A stretch of DNA of 64,000 nucleotides, from NCBI GenBank assembly GCA_034189165.1, contig JAXHVN010000044.1, forward strand, positions 1 to 64,000, written 5' to 3'. Shown here piece by piece: positions 10,987 through 19,384 of the stretch. Position 1 is the first letter of the stretch. The number at the start of each line of letters is the position of its first letter. A program made the position numbers and the translations under genes. A model generated the notes under the pieces. The model made no database searches. It saw only the letters and a program-made list of their open reading frames with translations, and was not told the origin of the DNA. Origin of the DNA: JAASSS01 sp021767745. GTDB taxonomy: Bacteria; Pseudomonadota; Gammaproteobacteria; UBA5335.

Positions 10987-11801
10987 GCTGGATCGACGGG
11001 CAGCCGGCACGAGACCTGCCGCTTGCCGATCGTGGCTGGCGCTACGGCGATGGCCTGTTCGAAACGGTGCGGGTCGAGCAGGCCCGCCTGTTGTGCTGGA
11101 CCTATCATCAGCGGCGGCTTCGCCTCGGCTGCGCACGGCTCGGGCTGCCGGCGCCGCCTGCCGAGCTGGCGGACTGGATCGGCCGGGCCATCGACCGCAC
11201 CGGGCCCGGCATGCTGCGCCTGGCCATGACGGCCGGGGAGAGTGGCGCCGGCTACCGGCGCCCTCGCCCAGCGACGCCGCACTGGATCCTGCAGTGGCAG
11301 CCGATACCGCCGCGACCGGCAGGCGGCGAGGGCATCGTGCTGTACCCCTGCCGGACGCGGCTGCCGCGGGATCCGGCGTTGGCCGGCCTGAAGCACGGCA
11401 ACCGTCTGCCGCAGGTGCTCGCCCGGGCGGAATGGCAGGATCAGGCGGAAGAAGGACTGATGTGTGATACCGATGGCTTCCTCGCCGCCGGCACGGCCAG
11501 CAATCTCTTCTGGCGTCGCGGGAGCTGCCTCTACACCCCGCCGCTCGCCCAGTGCGGCGTGTGGGGTACGCGGCGACAACTGCTGCTGGACGAGGTGGGC
11601 GCGCTCGGCCTGACGGTGTGTCAGCAGCGGGCGCGGCCGAGCGCGCTGGCCGACGCCGAGGAAGTCTTCATCTGCAATGCCCGCATCGGCATCCGGCCCG
11701 TGCGTCGCCTCGGGCACCGGCGCTGGCCGGTGGGGCCGCAGAGCCGGCGCCTGCAGGCATGGCTTGTCGAGGCCGAACAGCGTACGGCGTGGGCGGCATG
11801 A
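10980..11801 (+). CDS. pabC: Aminodeoxychorismate lyase PabC
   Basis: 273 residues, fold-type IV PLP enzyme that releases pyruvate from aminodeoxychorismate to give p-aminobenzoate. The PLP lysine is in GLKHGNRL; DRGWRYGDGLFET near the N-terminus is a family signature. Its ATG overlaps the pabB stop by 7 bp and its TGA overlaps mltG by 4 bp. Confidence 0.94.
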   Translation: MLSWIDGQPARDLPLADRGWRYGDGLFETVRVEQARLLCWTYHQRRLRLGCARLGLPAPPAELADWIGRAIDRTGPGMLRLAMTAGESGAGYRRPRPATPHWILQWQPIPPRPAGGEGIVLYPCRTRLPRDPALAGLKHGNRLPQVLARAEWQDQAEEGLMCDTDGFLAAGTASNLFWRRGSCLYTPPLAQCGVWGTRRQLLLDEVGALGLTVCQQRARPSALADAEEVFICNARIGIRPVRRLGHRRWPVGPQSRRLQAWLVEAEQRTAWAA

Positions 11802-12814
11802 GGCGGCTGCTCGCTCTCGTGCTGACCGTCGCAGTGCTGGCCGGCGTCGTCGGCGCCGGCTGGCGCATCGCGCTGCACTGGCAGCGTGCCCCGCTACCGC
11901 TGGCGGCACCGGTCACGGTCGAGATCGCGCCGGGCAGCTCACTGCGCAGCATCGCCGGCACCCTGCATGACGGCGGGGTGCTGCCACACCCGTTGCCGTT
12001 CGTGCTGCTGGCGTATTGGCACGACGCTGCGCAGTCACTGCAGGCGGGCGAATACCGGTTCGAGCCGGGTGACACGCCGCTCGATGTGCTGCACCAGCTC
12101 GTGGCCGGACGTGTGCTGCAGCACCGCTTCACGATCGTCGAGGGCTGGACGTTCGCCGACCTGCGGCGGGCGCTGACCCAGGCAGAGCCCTTGCGCCAGC
12201 AGGGTGCTGCGCTGTCCGATGACGAGCTCATGGCGGCGCTGGGCCATCCTGATCAGCATCCGGAGGGGCGTTTTCTGCCCGAGACCTATCAGTACGTGCG
12301 AGGCGACAGCGACCTGGCGCTGCTGGCCCGCGCGCATGCCGCGATGGCTGCAGCGCTGGCTGCCAGCTGGCAGACGCGAGCGGCGGAGTTGAGCGTGGAC
12401 ACCCCGGCCGAGGCGTTGGTGCTGGCCTCGATCATCGAGAAGGAGACGGCAGTGGGCACCGAGCGCGCGACGATCTCCGGCGTGTTCCATCGACGCCTCG
12501 CGCTCGGCATGCGTCTGCAAACCGACCCGACCGTGATCTATGGCCTCGGCAGCCGCTTCGACGGCGACCTGCGGCGGGCCGATCTGGCGCGCGATGGCCC
12601 CTACAACACCTATCAGCGCACGGGCCTGCCCCCCACGCCGATCGCGTTGCCGGGTCGGGCCGCGCTCGAGGCGGCGGTGCATCCCGAGCCCGGCGAAGCG
12701 CTGTATTTCGTCGCTCGCCGCGACGGCACGCACGTGTTCTCCGCTGACTATGCGGCGCACCGCCAGGCGGTGGCCTGCCATCAGCTTCAGCGCTGCGAGG
12801 GCGCAACGCCATGA
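11798..12814 (+). CDS. mltG: Endolytic murein transglycosylase MltG
   Basis: 338 residues. An N-terminal membrane anchor (about residues 4-24) precedes a LysM-like and a YceG domain. MltG cuts nascent glycan strands and is thought to terminate them. The catalytic glutamate is in SIIEKETA; YNTYQRTGLPPTPI and LQTDPTVIYGL are hallmark YceG motifs. Located between pabC and tmk as in E. coli. Confidence 0.96.
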   Translation: MRRLLALVLTVAVLAGVVGAGWRIALHWQRAPLPLAAPVTVEIAPGSSLRSIAGTLHDGGVLPHPLPFVLLAYWHDAAQSLQAGEYRFEPGDTPLDVLHQLVAGRVLQHRFTIVEGWTFADLRRALTQAEPLRQQGAALSDDELMAALGHPDQHPEGRFLPETYQYVRGDSDLALLARAHAAMAAALAASWQTRAAELSVDTPAEALVLASIIEKETAVGTERATISGVFHRRLALGMRLQTDPTVIYGLGSRFDGDLRRADLARDGPYNTYQRTGLPPTPIALPGRAALEAAVHPEPGEALYFVARRDGTHVFSADYAAHRQAVACHQLQRCEGATP

Positions 12815-13440
12815 GCGCGCGGGGACGCTTCATCGTCCTGGAGGGCGGGGAAGGTACGGGTAAAAGCACCAATCTCGGCTTCTGCGCCGACTGGCTGGCG
12901 GCGCGGGGCATGCCGGTGGTGCGTACGCGTGAGCCGGGCGGCACGGCGCTCGGGGAACAGCTGCGCGCGGTGCTGCTGAACCAGCCGATGAGTGCAGACG
13001 CCGAAACGCTACTCATGTTCGCGGCGCGCGCCGAGCATCTGGCCACGGTGATTCGTCCGGCACTGGCGGCCGGCAAGTGGGTCGTGTGCGATCGCTTCAC
13101 CGATGCCACCTACGCCTACCAGGGCGGCGGCAGGGGGCTGCCGGCCGAGCGGATCGCGACGCTGGAGGCCTGGACCCAGGGCGCACTGCGGCCGGATCTG
13201 GTGCTGCTGTTCGACGCGCCGCCGGCCGTGGGGCTGGCACGCGCTGCGGCCCGCGCCGGCGCACAGGATCGTTTCGAGCGGGAGCGCACGGCATTTTGGG
13301 AAGGTGTCCGGCAGGCCTATCAGGCACGGGCTGCCGCCGATCCGGAGCGATATCGGCGCATCGATGCCGCCCAGCCGTTGCCGGCGGTGCAGGCGCAGCT
13401 GGACCTCGAGTTGGCACGCTTCGTGGGGCAGCAGCGATGA
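12811..13440 (+). CDS. tmk: Thymidylate kinase Tmk
   Basis: 209 residues. It phosphorylates dTMP to dTDP. The P-loop is GGEGTGKST near residue 12, the DR(F) motif is in VCDRFTDATYAYQGGGR, and the LID region carries RAGAQDRFERE. ATGA overlaps join it to mltG and holB. Confidence 0.97.
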   Translation: MSARGRFIVLEGGEGTGKSTNLGFCADWLAARGMPVVRTREPGGTALGEQLRAVLLNQPMSADAETLLMFAARAEHLATVIRPALAAGKWVVCDRFTDATYAYQGGGRGLPAERIATLEAWTQGALRPDLVLLFDAPPAVGLARAAARAGAQDRFERERTAFWEGVRQAYQARAAADPERYRRIDAAQPLPAVQAQLDLELARFVGQQR

Positions 13441-14564
13441 GTCCGTCAGCGGGAGGCAGGACGCCTCCGGAAGGGCCGGGGCGCAGCGCGTCGGCAGCGC
13501 CGGCGCCGCAGACATCGAGGCCGTGGAGCCTGGCGCCGCCGGCGTGGCAGGGTGCGGCGTGGCACCGGTGGTGGCAGCTGGTGCAGGCCGACCGACTGGG
13601 ACACGCGTATCTGCTGGTCGGGCCGCAGGGCACCGGCCGGCGCCCCTTCGCGGAGGCGGCGCTGGCCCTGCTGCTGTGCGCCGCACCTGGCGTGCAAGGG
13701 GCATGCGGCGCGTGCCGCAGTTGCCGCCTGCTGACCGCCGGCACGCATCCGGATCAGCATGTGCTGGTGCCGGAGGAGGCTGGCATGGGAATTCGCGTCG
13801 ATGCCATCCGCGGCATGGCGGAGCGATTGCAGCGTCACGGCCACTTCGGCGCGCGCCGTGGCGTCATCATCGATCCGGCCGAGGCGGTGAATCTACAGGC
13901 GGCCAATAGTCTGTTGAAGCTGCTGGAGGAGCCGCCAAGCGGGGTATTGTTCCTGTTGATCGTCGAGCGGGAACGACGGCTGCCGATCACCCTTCGCAGC
14001 CGCTGTCAGCGCTTGACTCTGGCATCGCCGGCGCCCGGTGAGGCGCAGGAGTGGCTGCGGGCGCAGGGCATCTCCGCGGCGGCGGCAACGGCGGCGCTGG
14101 CGCTGGCGCCGGGGCGGCCACGTCAGGCGCTGACGCTGGCGGCGGAGGCGCCTGCGCTGCTCGCGGCGCTGCGGGACGATCTGGCGGCCCTGCTGGCACG
14201 ACGTGCGGATCTGGTGGCGGTGGCGAACCGCTGGCAGGCGCATCCGGAGCTCGATCTGCTGCTGCGCTGGCTGCTCACGCAGGTCCGGGCGGCCCTGCGC
14301 GCCCAGCTGCTGCCGGCGCCTCAAGATGCCGGGCCAACCGACGATATCCTGAGGCAGTTATGCAACGTGCCGGCGGCGCGCCTGTTCGCCTATCACGATG
14401 AGCTGCAGCAGGCGGCGACCGAGTCCCAGGCGGGGATGAACCGCCAGCTGCTGATGGAGCGTCTGCTGCTGCGCTGGATGAGCGGGTTCGCGTCGGAGCC
14501 GGTACCGCCCGGTGTGGCGACGGGCCTGGCCTGGGCGGCGAACATTTCCCCGCAGGAGGGTTGA
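13437..14564 (+). CDS. holB: DNA polymerase III delta' subunit HolB
   Basis: 375 residues, clamp-loader subunit. A Pro/Ala-rich head of ~40 residues precedes the AAA+ fold. Zinc-site cysteines are visible (CGACRSC plus an upstream Cys). The Walker A equivalent reads GPQGTGRR, with Arg for Lys, fitting delta' as a non-ATPase clamp-loader subunit. LLKLLEEPP and SRCQRL (sensor/arginine-finger region) are typical. The start is the ATG overlapping the tmk stop. Confidence 0.93.
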   Translation: MSPSAGGRTPPEGPGRSASAAPAPQTSRPWSLAPPAWQGAAWHRWWQLVQADRLGHAYLLVGPQGTGRRPFAEAALALLLCAAPGVQGACGACRSCRLLTAGTHPDQHVLVPEEAGMGIRVDAIRGMAERLQRHGHFGARRGVIIDPAEAVNLQAANSLLKLLEEPPSGVLFLLIVERERRLPITLRSRCQRLTLASPAPGEAQEWLRAQGISAAAATAALALAPGRPRQALTLAAEAPALLAALRDDLAALLARRADLVAVANRWQAHPELDLLLRWLLTQVRAALRAQLLPAPQDAGPTDDILRQLCNVPAARLFAYHDELQQAATESQAGMNRQLLMERLLLRWMSGFASEPVPPGVATGLAWAANISPQEG

Positions 14565-14569
14565 TCCGC

Positions 14570-14920
14570 ATGAGCGAGTCCGATCGGCAACACGGCATCC
14601 TGACGCTCACCATCAAGGATCAGCCGGCACTGCAGGCGGCCTACATGCCGACGATCATCAACGGCGGCCTGTTCGTGCCGACCAACAGGCGCTATCGGCT
14701 GGGCGACGAGATCTTCCTGCTGCTCAACCTGATGGAGGAGCCGGAAACGCTGCCGGTCGCCGGTCGGGTCGTGTGGGTGACGCCACCGGGCGCCCAGAAC
14801 AAGCGACTGGCGGGCATCGGCGTGCAATTCGCCGAGCAGGATGATGGCAGCACGCAGAAGCGCATTGAGACCCACTTGGCCGGCGCGCTGAAGAGCGAGC
14901 GGCCTACGCACACGCTCTGA
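14570..14920 (+). CDS. PilZ domain protein
   Basis: 116 residues. Sequence and position after holB match the small PilZ proteins needed for type IV pilus assembly. The N-terminal RxxxR c-di-GMP motif of canonical PilZ domains is not evident, as in PilZ itself, so it probably does not bind the nucleotide. The core includes GGLFVPTNRRYRLGDEIFL and AGIGVQF. ATG 14570 was preferred over TTG 14561 because AGGAGG has ~10-nt spacing to it. tatD, the common next gene, is absent. Confidence 0.85.
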   Translation: MSESDRQHGILTLTIKDQPALQAAYMPTIINGGLFVPTNRRYRLGDEIFLLLNLMEEPETLPVAGRVVWVTPPGAQNKRLAGIGVQFAEQDDGSTQKRIETHLAGALKSERPTHTL

Positions 14921-14954
14921 CCGGCGCAGCGCGCGCCGACACGAACTCCTCCGT

Positions 14955-14985
14955 ATCTACTTAGATGCGCATAATACATATTATG
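14955..14985. promoter_or_regulatory. Two tandem AT-rich palindromes, probable operator
   Basis: ATCTA-CT-TAGAT (14955-14966) and CATAATA-CA-TATTATG (14970-14985) are both perfect inverted repeats, centred 17 bp apart. They form an AT island in the gene-free stretch 14921-15222, ~240 bp before the membrane-protein gene. The rest of that stretch holds one GC hairpin (14922-14938) after the PilZ gene and nothing else I can assign. Confidence 0.45.
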
Positions 14986-15222
14986 TAAAGTTACGTGGAC
15001 GCGTCGAGCCAGATCCCGCCCAATTCGGCAGCACTCGGCGTAAGGGTTTGACCACGGGCCGATGCTACCGTCCGATCGCCCGGCGATGACAAGGCGCGCC
15101 CCGACCTCCATAATCCCGCCATTGGATTGTCATGAATCTGTCGTGCGCCGGTCACGCTCACGCGATCTGTCTATGAACTAGCGGGTTGATGGTGTGGATG
15201 ATGGCGCGCGAGGTGTAGCGCC

Positions 15223-15969
15223 ATGCCAGCAGCGATTCGCTCCCCGTACCTCAGTCCCTATCTCAGCCTCTGGCTCGTCCTGACGGCGGTGCTGCTCAGC
15301 GGCTCGCTGTTCACCCTGGTCAGCCCCGCAACACTGGAAGTCTGGACCGGCGAGGCCGGGGTCTTCGAGATCGGCAGCGCTGTCGGCTGGTTCGGGCTGG
15401 CCGCTGGGCTATTGGCCTTGGCGTTCGCCGGGCGCGACCGGCGGCTGTGCATACCCGCCGGTATCATCATGCTGGCATTCGGTATGCGCGAGTTGGATTG
15501 GCACAAGGCCTTCACCGCCGACAGCATGCTGAAGTCGAACTACTACCTCGACATGCCCGCGCCCCTGATGGAGAAAGTGATTGCGGCGAGCGTGGTGCTT
15601 GGACTGCTGAGCCTGCTGGGCTATCTGATGGTGACGTTTGCCCTACCACTGCTGCGTGCGCTGCGCCGGCACGACGCGGGCGCGCTCACGCTGCTGAACG
15701 GCGTGGCGCTGCTGATATTCAGCAAGGTCGTCGACCGGAGCGTATCGGTGGCCGGGGACGACTGGGGCTGGCTGCTGCCGGCCTGGGCCGAACACCTGCA
15801 GCGAGCGGTGGAGGAGCCGCTGGAGTTCTTTCTGCCGATCTTCTTCGCCCTTGCCCTCGGCCAGTATCTCCTGGCGCAGCAACAGCCGCGGGGGCGCTAT
15901 CCCCTCGCCGCGGTGTCGCACCACCGCCCGCCGCTGCCGGTGCTCACGCGGCTCGAACAACTGCGCTGA
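15223..15969 (+). CDS. Polytopic membrane protein of unknown function
   Basis: 248 residues with about six hydrophobic segments (roughly 16-34, 48-67, 74-88, 118-140, 157-172, 200-217). Charged residues sit inside or beside them: GMRELDWHKAF after the third, and EEPLEFF before the last. These recur in a group of uncharacterised proteobacterial membrane proteins I cannot name. The ATG at 15223 follows a weak GAGGTG site. It stands alone between the PilZ operon and the convergent ompW-like gene. Function unknown; coding status is secure from length and hydrophobic pattern. Confidence 0.8.
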   Translation: MPAAIRSPYLSPYLSLWLVLTAVLLSGSLFTLVSPATLEVWTGEAGVFEIGSAVGWFGLAAGLLALAFAGRDRRLCIPAGIIMLAFGMRELDWHKAFTADSMLKSNYYLDMPAPLMEKVIAASVVLGLLSLLGYLMVTFALPLLRALRRHDAGALTLLNGVALLIFSKVVDRSVSVAGDDWGWLLPAWAEHLQRAVEEPLEFFLPIFFALALGQYLLAQQQPRGRYPLAAVSHHRPPLPVLTRLEQLR

Positions 15970-16023
15970 TCCCGGCCGCGAGGCGGCCGGGTCGGGATGA
16001 GAGCCGGATTCTCTCTGCCCCGG

Positions 16024-16782
16024 TTAAAAGCGCCGGCCGATGCCGAAGGAGATGATCTGTAGCTCGGTCTTGGGAATGTCAAGTGAAATGTCCAGCGCCT
16101 CCCCGAGTTCGCCGAGGCCCGATGCCTCCAGCTTGACGTCCTCGATCTCGGCGCGCACGTACTTGGCGTCGACATTGATGAACCAATCCTGCGAGATGTC
16201 GAACGACAGCCCCGCCTGTGCGCCCCAGCCAAGGTTGTACTCCGGAAACTCGACCTCGAGCAGGGCTTCGGCCACCGGGTTGGAGACGTCGAAGCCACGG
16301 ATCCAGAGCAACGCCGGCCCCACCCCCACGTAGGGACGCACCGCCCGGTGCGGCAGCGGCGACCAGACCACGTTCATCAGCAAGGGCACCAGATCGCCCG
16401 TGCCGAAGCTGCCGAGCTTGCCCAGCGGTGCCAGCAGGCCGCCGGTCTCGACATCGATGTCCGGCGGGATACCCACCAGCCCTTCGATGCTGAACTGATC
16501 AGTGAGCTTGTAGCCGAAACTGCCACCCACCAGGCTCAGATGCGGGATGTCCAGCGTGACCGCCGGAATCTCCAGCTCTCGTCCGCCGATGAAGCGCAGG
16601 CCATCATCGATGGCAACCTCCGGCGCGTCGCTCTCGATGTCCGAGTTGATGCCGGCGTAGCCGACGGTGAAGTAAAAATCCCCGCGGACAGGGCCTTGAG
16701 CCGAGGCGGGCAGTGCGATCAGCATGGCGATCATTCCGGCGCCGGCGCCGGACAACAGGTGCTGCATTGGTCTTCCTTGCAT
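16024..16782 (-). CDS. OmpW family outer-membrane protein
   Basis: 252 residues with a signal peptide ending ALPASA before QGP. The mature part shows beta-barrel periodicity and ends in Phe (GIGRRF), as expected for assembly by BAM. RPYVGVGPALLW and GWGAQAGLSFDISQDWFINVDAKY are OmpW/AlkL-like. OmpW proteins are eight-stranded barrels for small hydrophobic solutes. Of two candidate starts, ATG 16782 gives a basic n-region (MQGRP) with GAGGG at 9-10 nt; ATG 16767 has AAGGAAG but no positive charge. The longer frame to 16947 is unlikely. Confidence 0.85.
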   Translation of the reverse strand: MQGRPMQHLLSGAGAGMIAMLIALPASAQGPVRGDFYFTVGYAGINSDIESDAPEVAIDDGLRFIGGRELEIPAVTLDIPHLSLVGGSFGYKLTDQFSIEGLVGIPPDIDVETGGLLAPLGKLGSFGTGDLVPLLMNVVWSPLPHRAVRPYVGVGPALLWIRGFDVSNPVAEALLEVEFPEYNLGWGAQAGLSFDISQDWFINVDAKYVRAEIEDVKLEASGLGELGEALDISLDIPKTELQIISFGIGRRF

Positions 16783-16937
16783 GAATGGATTTCCCTCGGA
16801 CATCGGCCGCTGCGTGAGCCTCTGAAGCGCAGACATACCGTTCGTCCACCGAATGCGGCCGCTGGTGGTGTGCCGCGGTGAAGGAACGGCGGGCGAATCC
16901 GTGGGTCGGAGCTTCGACACGTAACGACTGCCAATCC

Positions 16938-18002
16938 ATGAATACACCGCGCTCCCTCCAGATCCCGCTCTGGATCATCGCCACGATCCTGCTGGTGCAT
17001 GCTCTGCGCGTGACGTGGCTGGTGACCCTGCCCATGGCCCTGGCGTTGTTCATCGTGACACTGGCCTGGCCGCTGCACCGCGCATTACGTGGGCGGATGC
17101 CGCAGGGTCCCGCGGTTGCCCTGACCTCGGCCGTGATCTTCGCTACCTTCGCCTCGGCGGCGGGCATCCTCGGGCTCTGTGTCGACTCTATCCTCGCGGT
17201 TGCGCCGGATTATGCGGATCGGGTGCGCGAACTCTACCAGCAGCTGTTGGCCGGCGCCGCCAGGCTAGGTGTGGACTTTGACGGTGAGCGCTCGCGGCAG
17301 CAGGCGTTGGAGCAGTTGGCTGGCGTGGCCCAGGCGCTGGCGCTGAATCTCTATGAGGCGCTCACCATCCTGTCGCTCACGGCGATCTTCGTGATACTGG
17401 CCCTGTTGGAAGTTCAGGACTATCGCGACAAGCTGCAGCTGCGGGATACCCAGACCAGCCAGCGCCTGCTCGCTGCCAGCCGCGACATGGCCCACGGCCT
17501 GCGCCAGTTCATGCTCACCCGCACCTTCACCAGCCTGTTGAGCGGCGTGGCGACATTCCTCTTTACGTGGGTCATCGGCCTCGACCTGCCGCTCGTGTGG
17601 GGCACCCTGTCGTTCTTGCTGAACTACATCCCCAACATTGGCTCGACCATCGCCGTCATCCCCCCGATGCTGCTCGCCCTGCTCTCGCCCGACGCCTGGC
17701 TGCTCTTCCCGCTGACGGCGCTGGGCCTTGGCACTGTCGAGTTCATGATCGGCAATTATCTCGATCCACGACTGCAGGGACGGGTGCTGGCGATGTCGCC
17801 GCTGGTGCTGTTCTTCGCGATGGGCTTCTGGGGATGGGTCTGGGGTGCAGTCGGCGCGGTGCTCGGCGTGCCGATTACCATTTCGCTGTTCCTGCTGGCC
17901 GGGCACTTCGAAGCGACGGCAGGACTCTCCCAGCTGATCGCAGGACGGCCGGCACCCGAGCACAGTCGCCTCCCGGAGCAGGCATCGTCACGAGGACAGT
18001 AA
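16938..18002 (+). CDS. AI-2E family transporter
   Basis: 354 residues, with N-terminal hydrophobic pairs, a central soluble helical part (about 85-150), and a C-terminal hydrophobic block. LNYIPNIGSTIAVIPP and GNYLDPRLQG are the family's signature motifs. Members (TqsA, YdiK, PerM) export small molecules or ions; the substrate here is unknown. ATG 16938 begins MNTPRSLQIPLWII. An in-frame ATG at 16878 would add a charged 20-residue head. Neither has a good ribosome site. Confidence 0.88.
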   Translation: MNTPRSLQIPLWIIATILLVHALRVTWLVTLPMALALFIVTLAWPLHRALRGRMPQGPAVALTSAVIFATFASAAGILGLCVDSILAVAPDYADRVRELYQQLLAGAARLGVDFDGERSRQQALEQLAGVAQALALNLYEALTILSLTAIFVILALLEVQDYRDKLQLRDTQTSQRLLAASRDMAHGLRQFMLTRTFTSLLSGVATFLFTWVIGLDLPLVWGTLSFLLNYIPNIGSTIAVIPPMLLALLSPDAWLLFPLTALGLGTVEFMIGNYLDPRLQGRVLAMSPLVLFFAMGFWGWVWGAVGAVLGVPITISLFLLAGHFEATAGLSQLIAGRPAPEHSRLPEQASSRGQ

Positions 18003-18045
18003 GAACCACGGATCGCCGCTTCTCATGATAATCGCCGGCGCCATG

Positions 18046-18073
18046 GAACTTTCTGGCCCGGTAATCTACTAAC
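18046..18073 (+). promoter_or_regulatory. Sigma-E/ECF-like promoter before the DUF4142 gene
   Basis: GGAACTT (18046-18052), 16 bp and ACTAA (18069-18073) match the GGAACTT-N16-TCtgA/TCTAA pattern of RpoE promoters at all but one or two positions. The predicted start leaves a ~45-nt leader. Confidence 0.4.
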
Positions 18074-18124
18074 TGACATTCGCCGCAGTGCGAGCCCCCT
18101 TGCCCAGAACCCAAAGAGGAGTTC

Positions 18125-18700
18125 ATGAAAACATCCAGAACGCTGATTGCCGCCCTCGCCGCTACCGGTATGCTTGCCGGACATGGCGTGGTGGCCGCCC
18201 CCGGCGCCGCCCAGCCGGCACAGACAACGCCGATGGTCGAGCAAAAGGCGGCCGAAGGTGTCCAGCTGTCTGCTCAGGACAAGACCTTCATCATGAAGGC
18301 CGCCGAGAACAACACCGCCGAGATCTGGCTGGGCCGCCTGGCGAAAAAGCGTGCGCAAAGTGAACCGGTCAAGGAGCTGGCCGCGGAAATCATCTCTGAC
18401 CACCAGCAGGTGGCTGAAGTCATGAAGGAGACCATGGCCAAGATGGGACTCAAACCGCCAGCAATGGCCATTCGCGAAGCACAGATGAAAAAATACGAAC
18501 GGTTGGCCACTGTGCCGCAAGACGAGTTCGACACGGCCTATGTAAAGGCACAGGTCAAGGCGCACGAGAAGACGATCGCCCTGTTCCAGCAACAGGTGGA
18601 TGAGGGTCAGGCCGAAGTGCTGGTGAGCTTTGCCAAGAATCGCATCCCGACGCTTGAGCAGCACCTGCAGCATGCGCAGGAGCTTGCTGGCAAGCTTTGA
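18125..18700 (+). CDS. DUF4142 family exported protein
   Basis: 191 residues with a signal peptide ending near VVAAPGAA. The mature part is a ferritin-like helical DUF4142 domain. EIWLGRLAKKRAQSEPVKEL, ISDHQQVAEVM and the HEKTIALFQQQ segment show the usual heptad pattern. These proteins are envelope-located and often stress-induced; no reaction is known. AGAGGAG lies 5 nt before the ATG. A strong terminator follows. Confidence 0.9.
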   Translation: MKTSRTLIAALAATGMLAGHGVVAAPGAAQPAQTTPMVEQKAAEGVQLSAQDKTFIMKAAENNTAEIWLGRLAKKRAQSEPVKELAAEIISDHQQVAEVMKETMAKMGLKPPAMAIREAQMKKYERLATVPQDEFDTAYVKAQVKAHEKTIALFQQQVDEGQAEVLVSFAKNRIPTLEQHLQHAQELAGKL

Positions 18701-18747
18701 GGGCACCATGCGGGCTCTTCTCGGGGAGTCACGCGACGTCGAGAAAG

Positions 18748-18777
18748 ATGGGGGCGATGGCCCCCATTCTTTTTCTT
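18748..18777 (+). terminator. Intrinsic terminator after the DUF4142 gene
   Basis: The stem ATGGGGGC/GCCCCCAT has a GATG loop and is followed by TTCTTTTTCTT. It separates the DUF4142 gene from the PA2779-like gene, so they are separate transcripts. Confidence 0.92.
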
Positions 18778-18860
18778 GCTGTGCCGGCGGCGGCAGAATG
18801 CTACGCTGCTGCGGCCGCCTCGCCGGCCTCACCAAACCAATCCAGAAGGATAATCGCGTC

Positions 18861-19232
18861 ATGAATTCAGGCATTGGCGTAAGCCGCTACCTGCCGTTGC
18901 TGCTGGCGATGCTGATCGCCTGTGCCCCCGTCCACGCCGGCATGCTCGGCACGTCGCTCGCCATCGACCCGACGCCAACGGCGTCTCTGCCGGTCGACGT
19001 AGAGCGTTTTCTGCTGCGTGAGGATGTACGGGCACAGCTCGAGGCGCTGGGCGTCGCCCCCGCAGAGGCGGCCGAGCGCGCGGCGCGACTGTCGCCGACG
19101 GAGCTCGCCACGCTGCAGCAGCGCATCGACGCGCTGCCGGCCGGCGGCATCGTCGAGGTGATCGGCGTCGTGTTCGTGGTCCTGCTCGTGCTGGAACTGG
19201 TCGGCGTCACCAACGTCTTCACCGGCCTCTGA
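18861..19232 (+). CDS. PA2779 family protein
   Basis: 123 residues: a cleavable signal (about 1-25, ...APVHA), a middle acidic helical part (VDVERFLLREDVRAQLEALG; LSPTELATLQQRIDALPAGG), and a C-terminal membrane helix (IVEVIGVVFVVLLVLELVG). This matches the PA2779 family, which pairs with a PA2778-type cysteine peptidase immediately downstream, as here. It is a small envelope protein of unknown function. AGAAGGA lies 10 nt before the ATG. Its TGA overlaps a CTG that may start the next gene. Confidence 0.85.
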   Translation: MNSGIGVSRYLPLLLAMLIACAPVHAGMLGTSLAIDPTPTASLPVDVERFLLREDVRAQLEALGVAPAEAAERAARLSPTELATLQQRIDALPAGGIVEVIGVVFVVLLVLELVGVTNVFTGL

Positions 19233-19384
19233 GCGGCTGTCGTCGCACTGTCGGACCCGGCACGGCGCGCCTGAGCTCGCGCCGGCGCCGGGCCTGCCCC
19301 CTTCCCGGCCGCCGCCATCGGCGCCTCTGGCCGCTCGCCGGCCTGATCCTGCTGCTGGCCGGCTGTGCCAGTCTGCCCGCGCCC

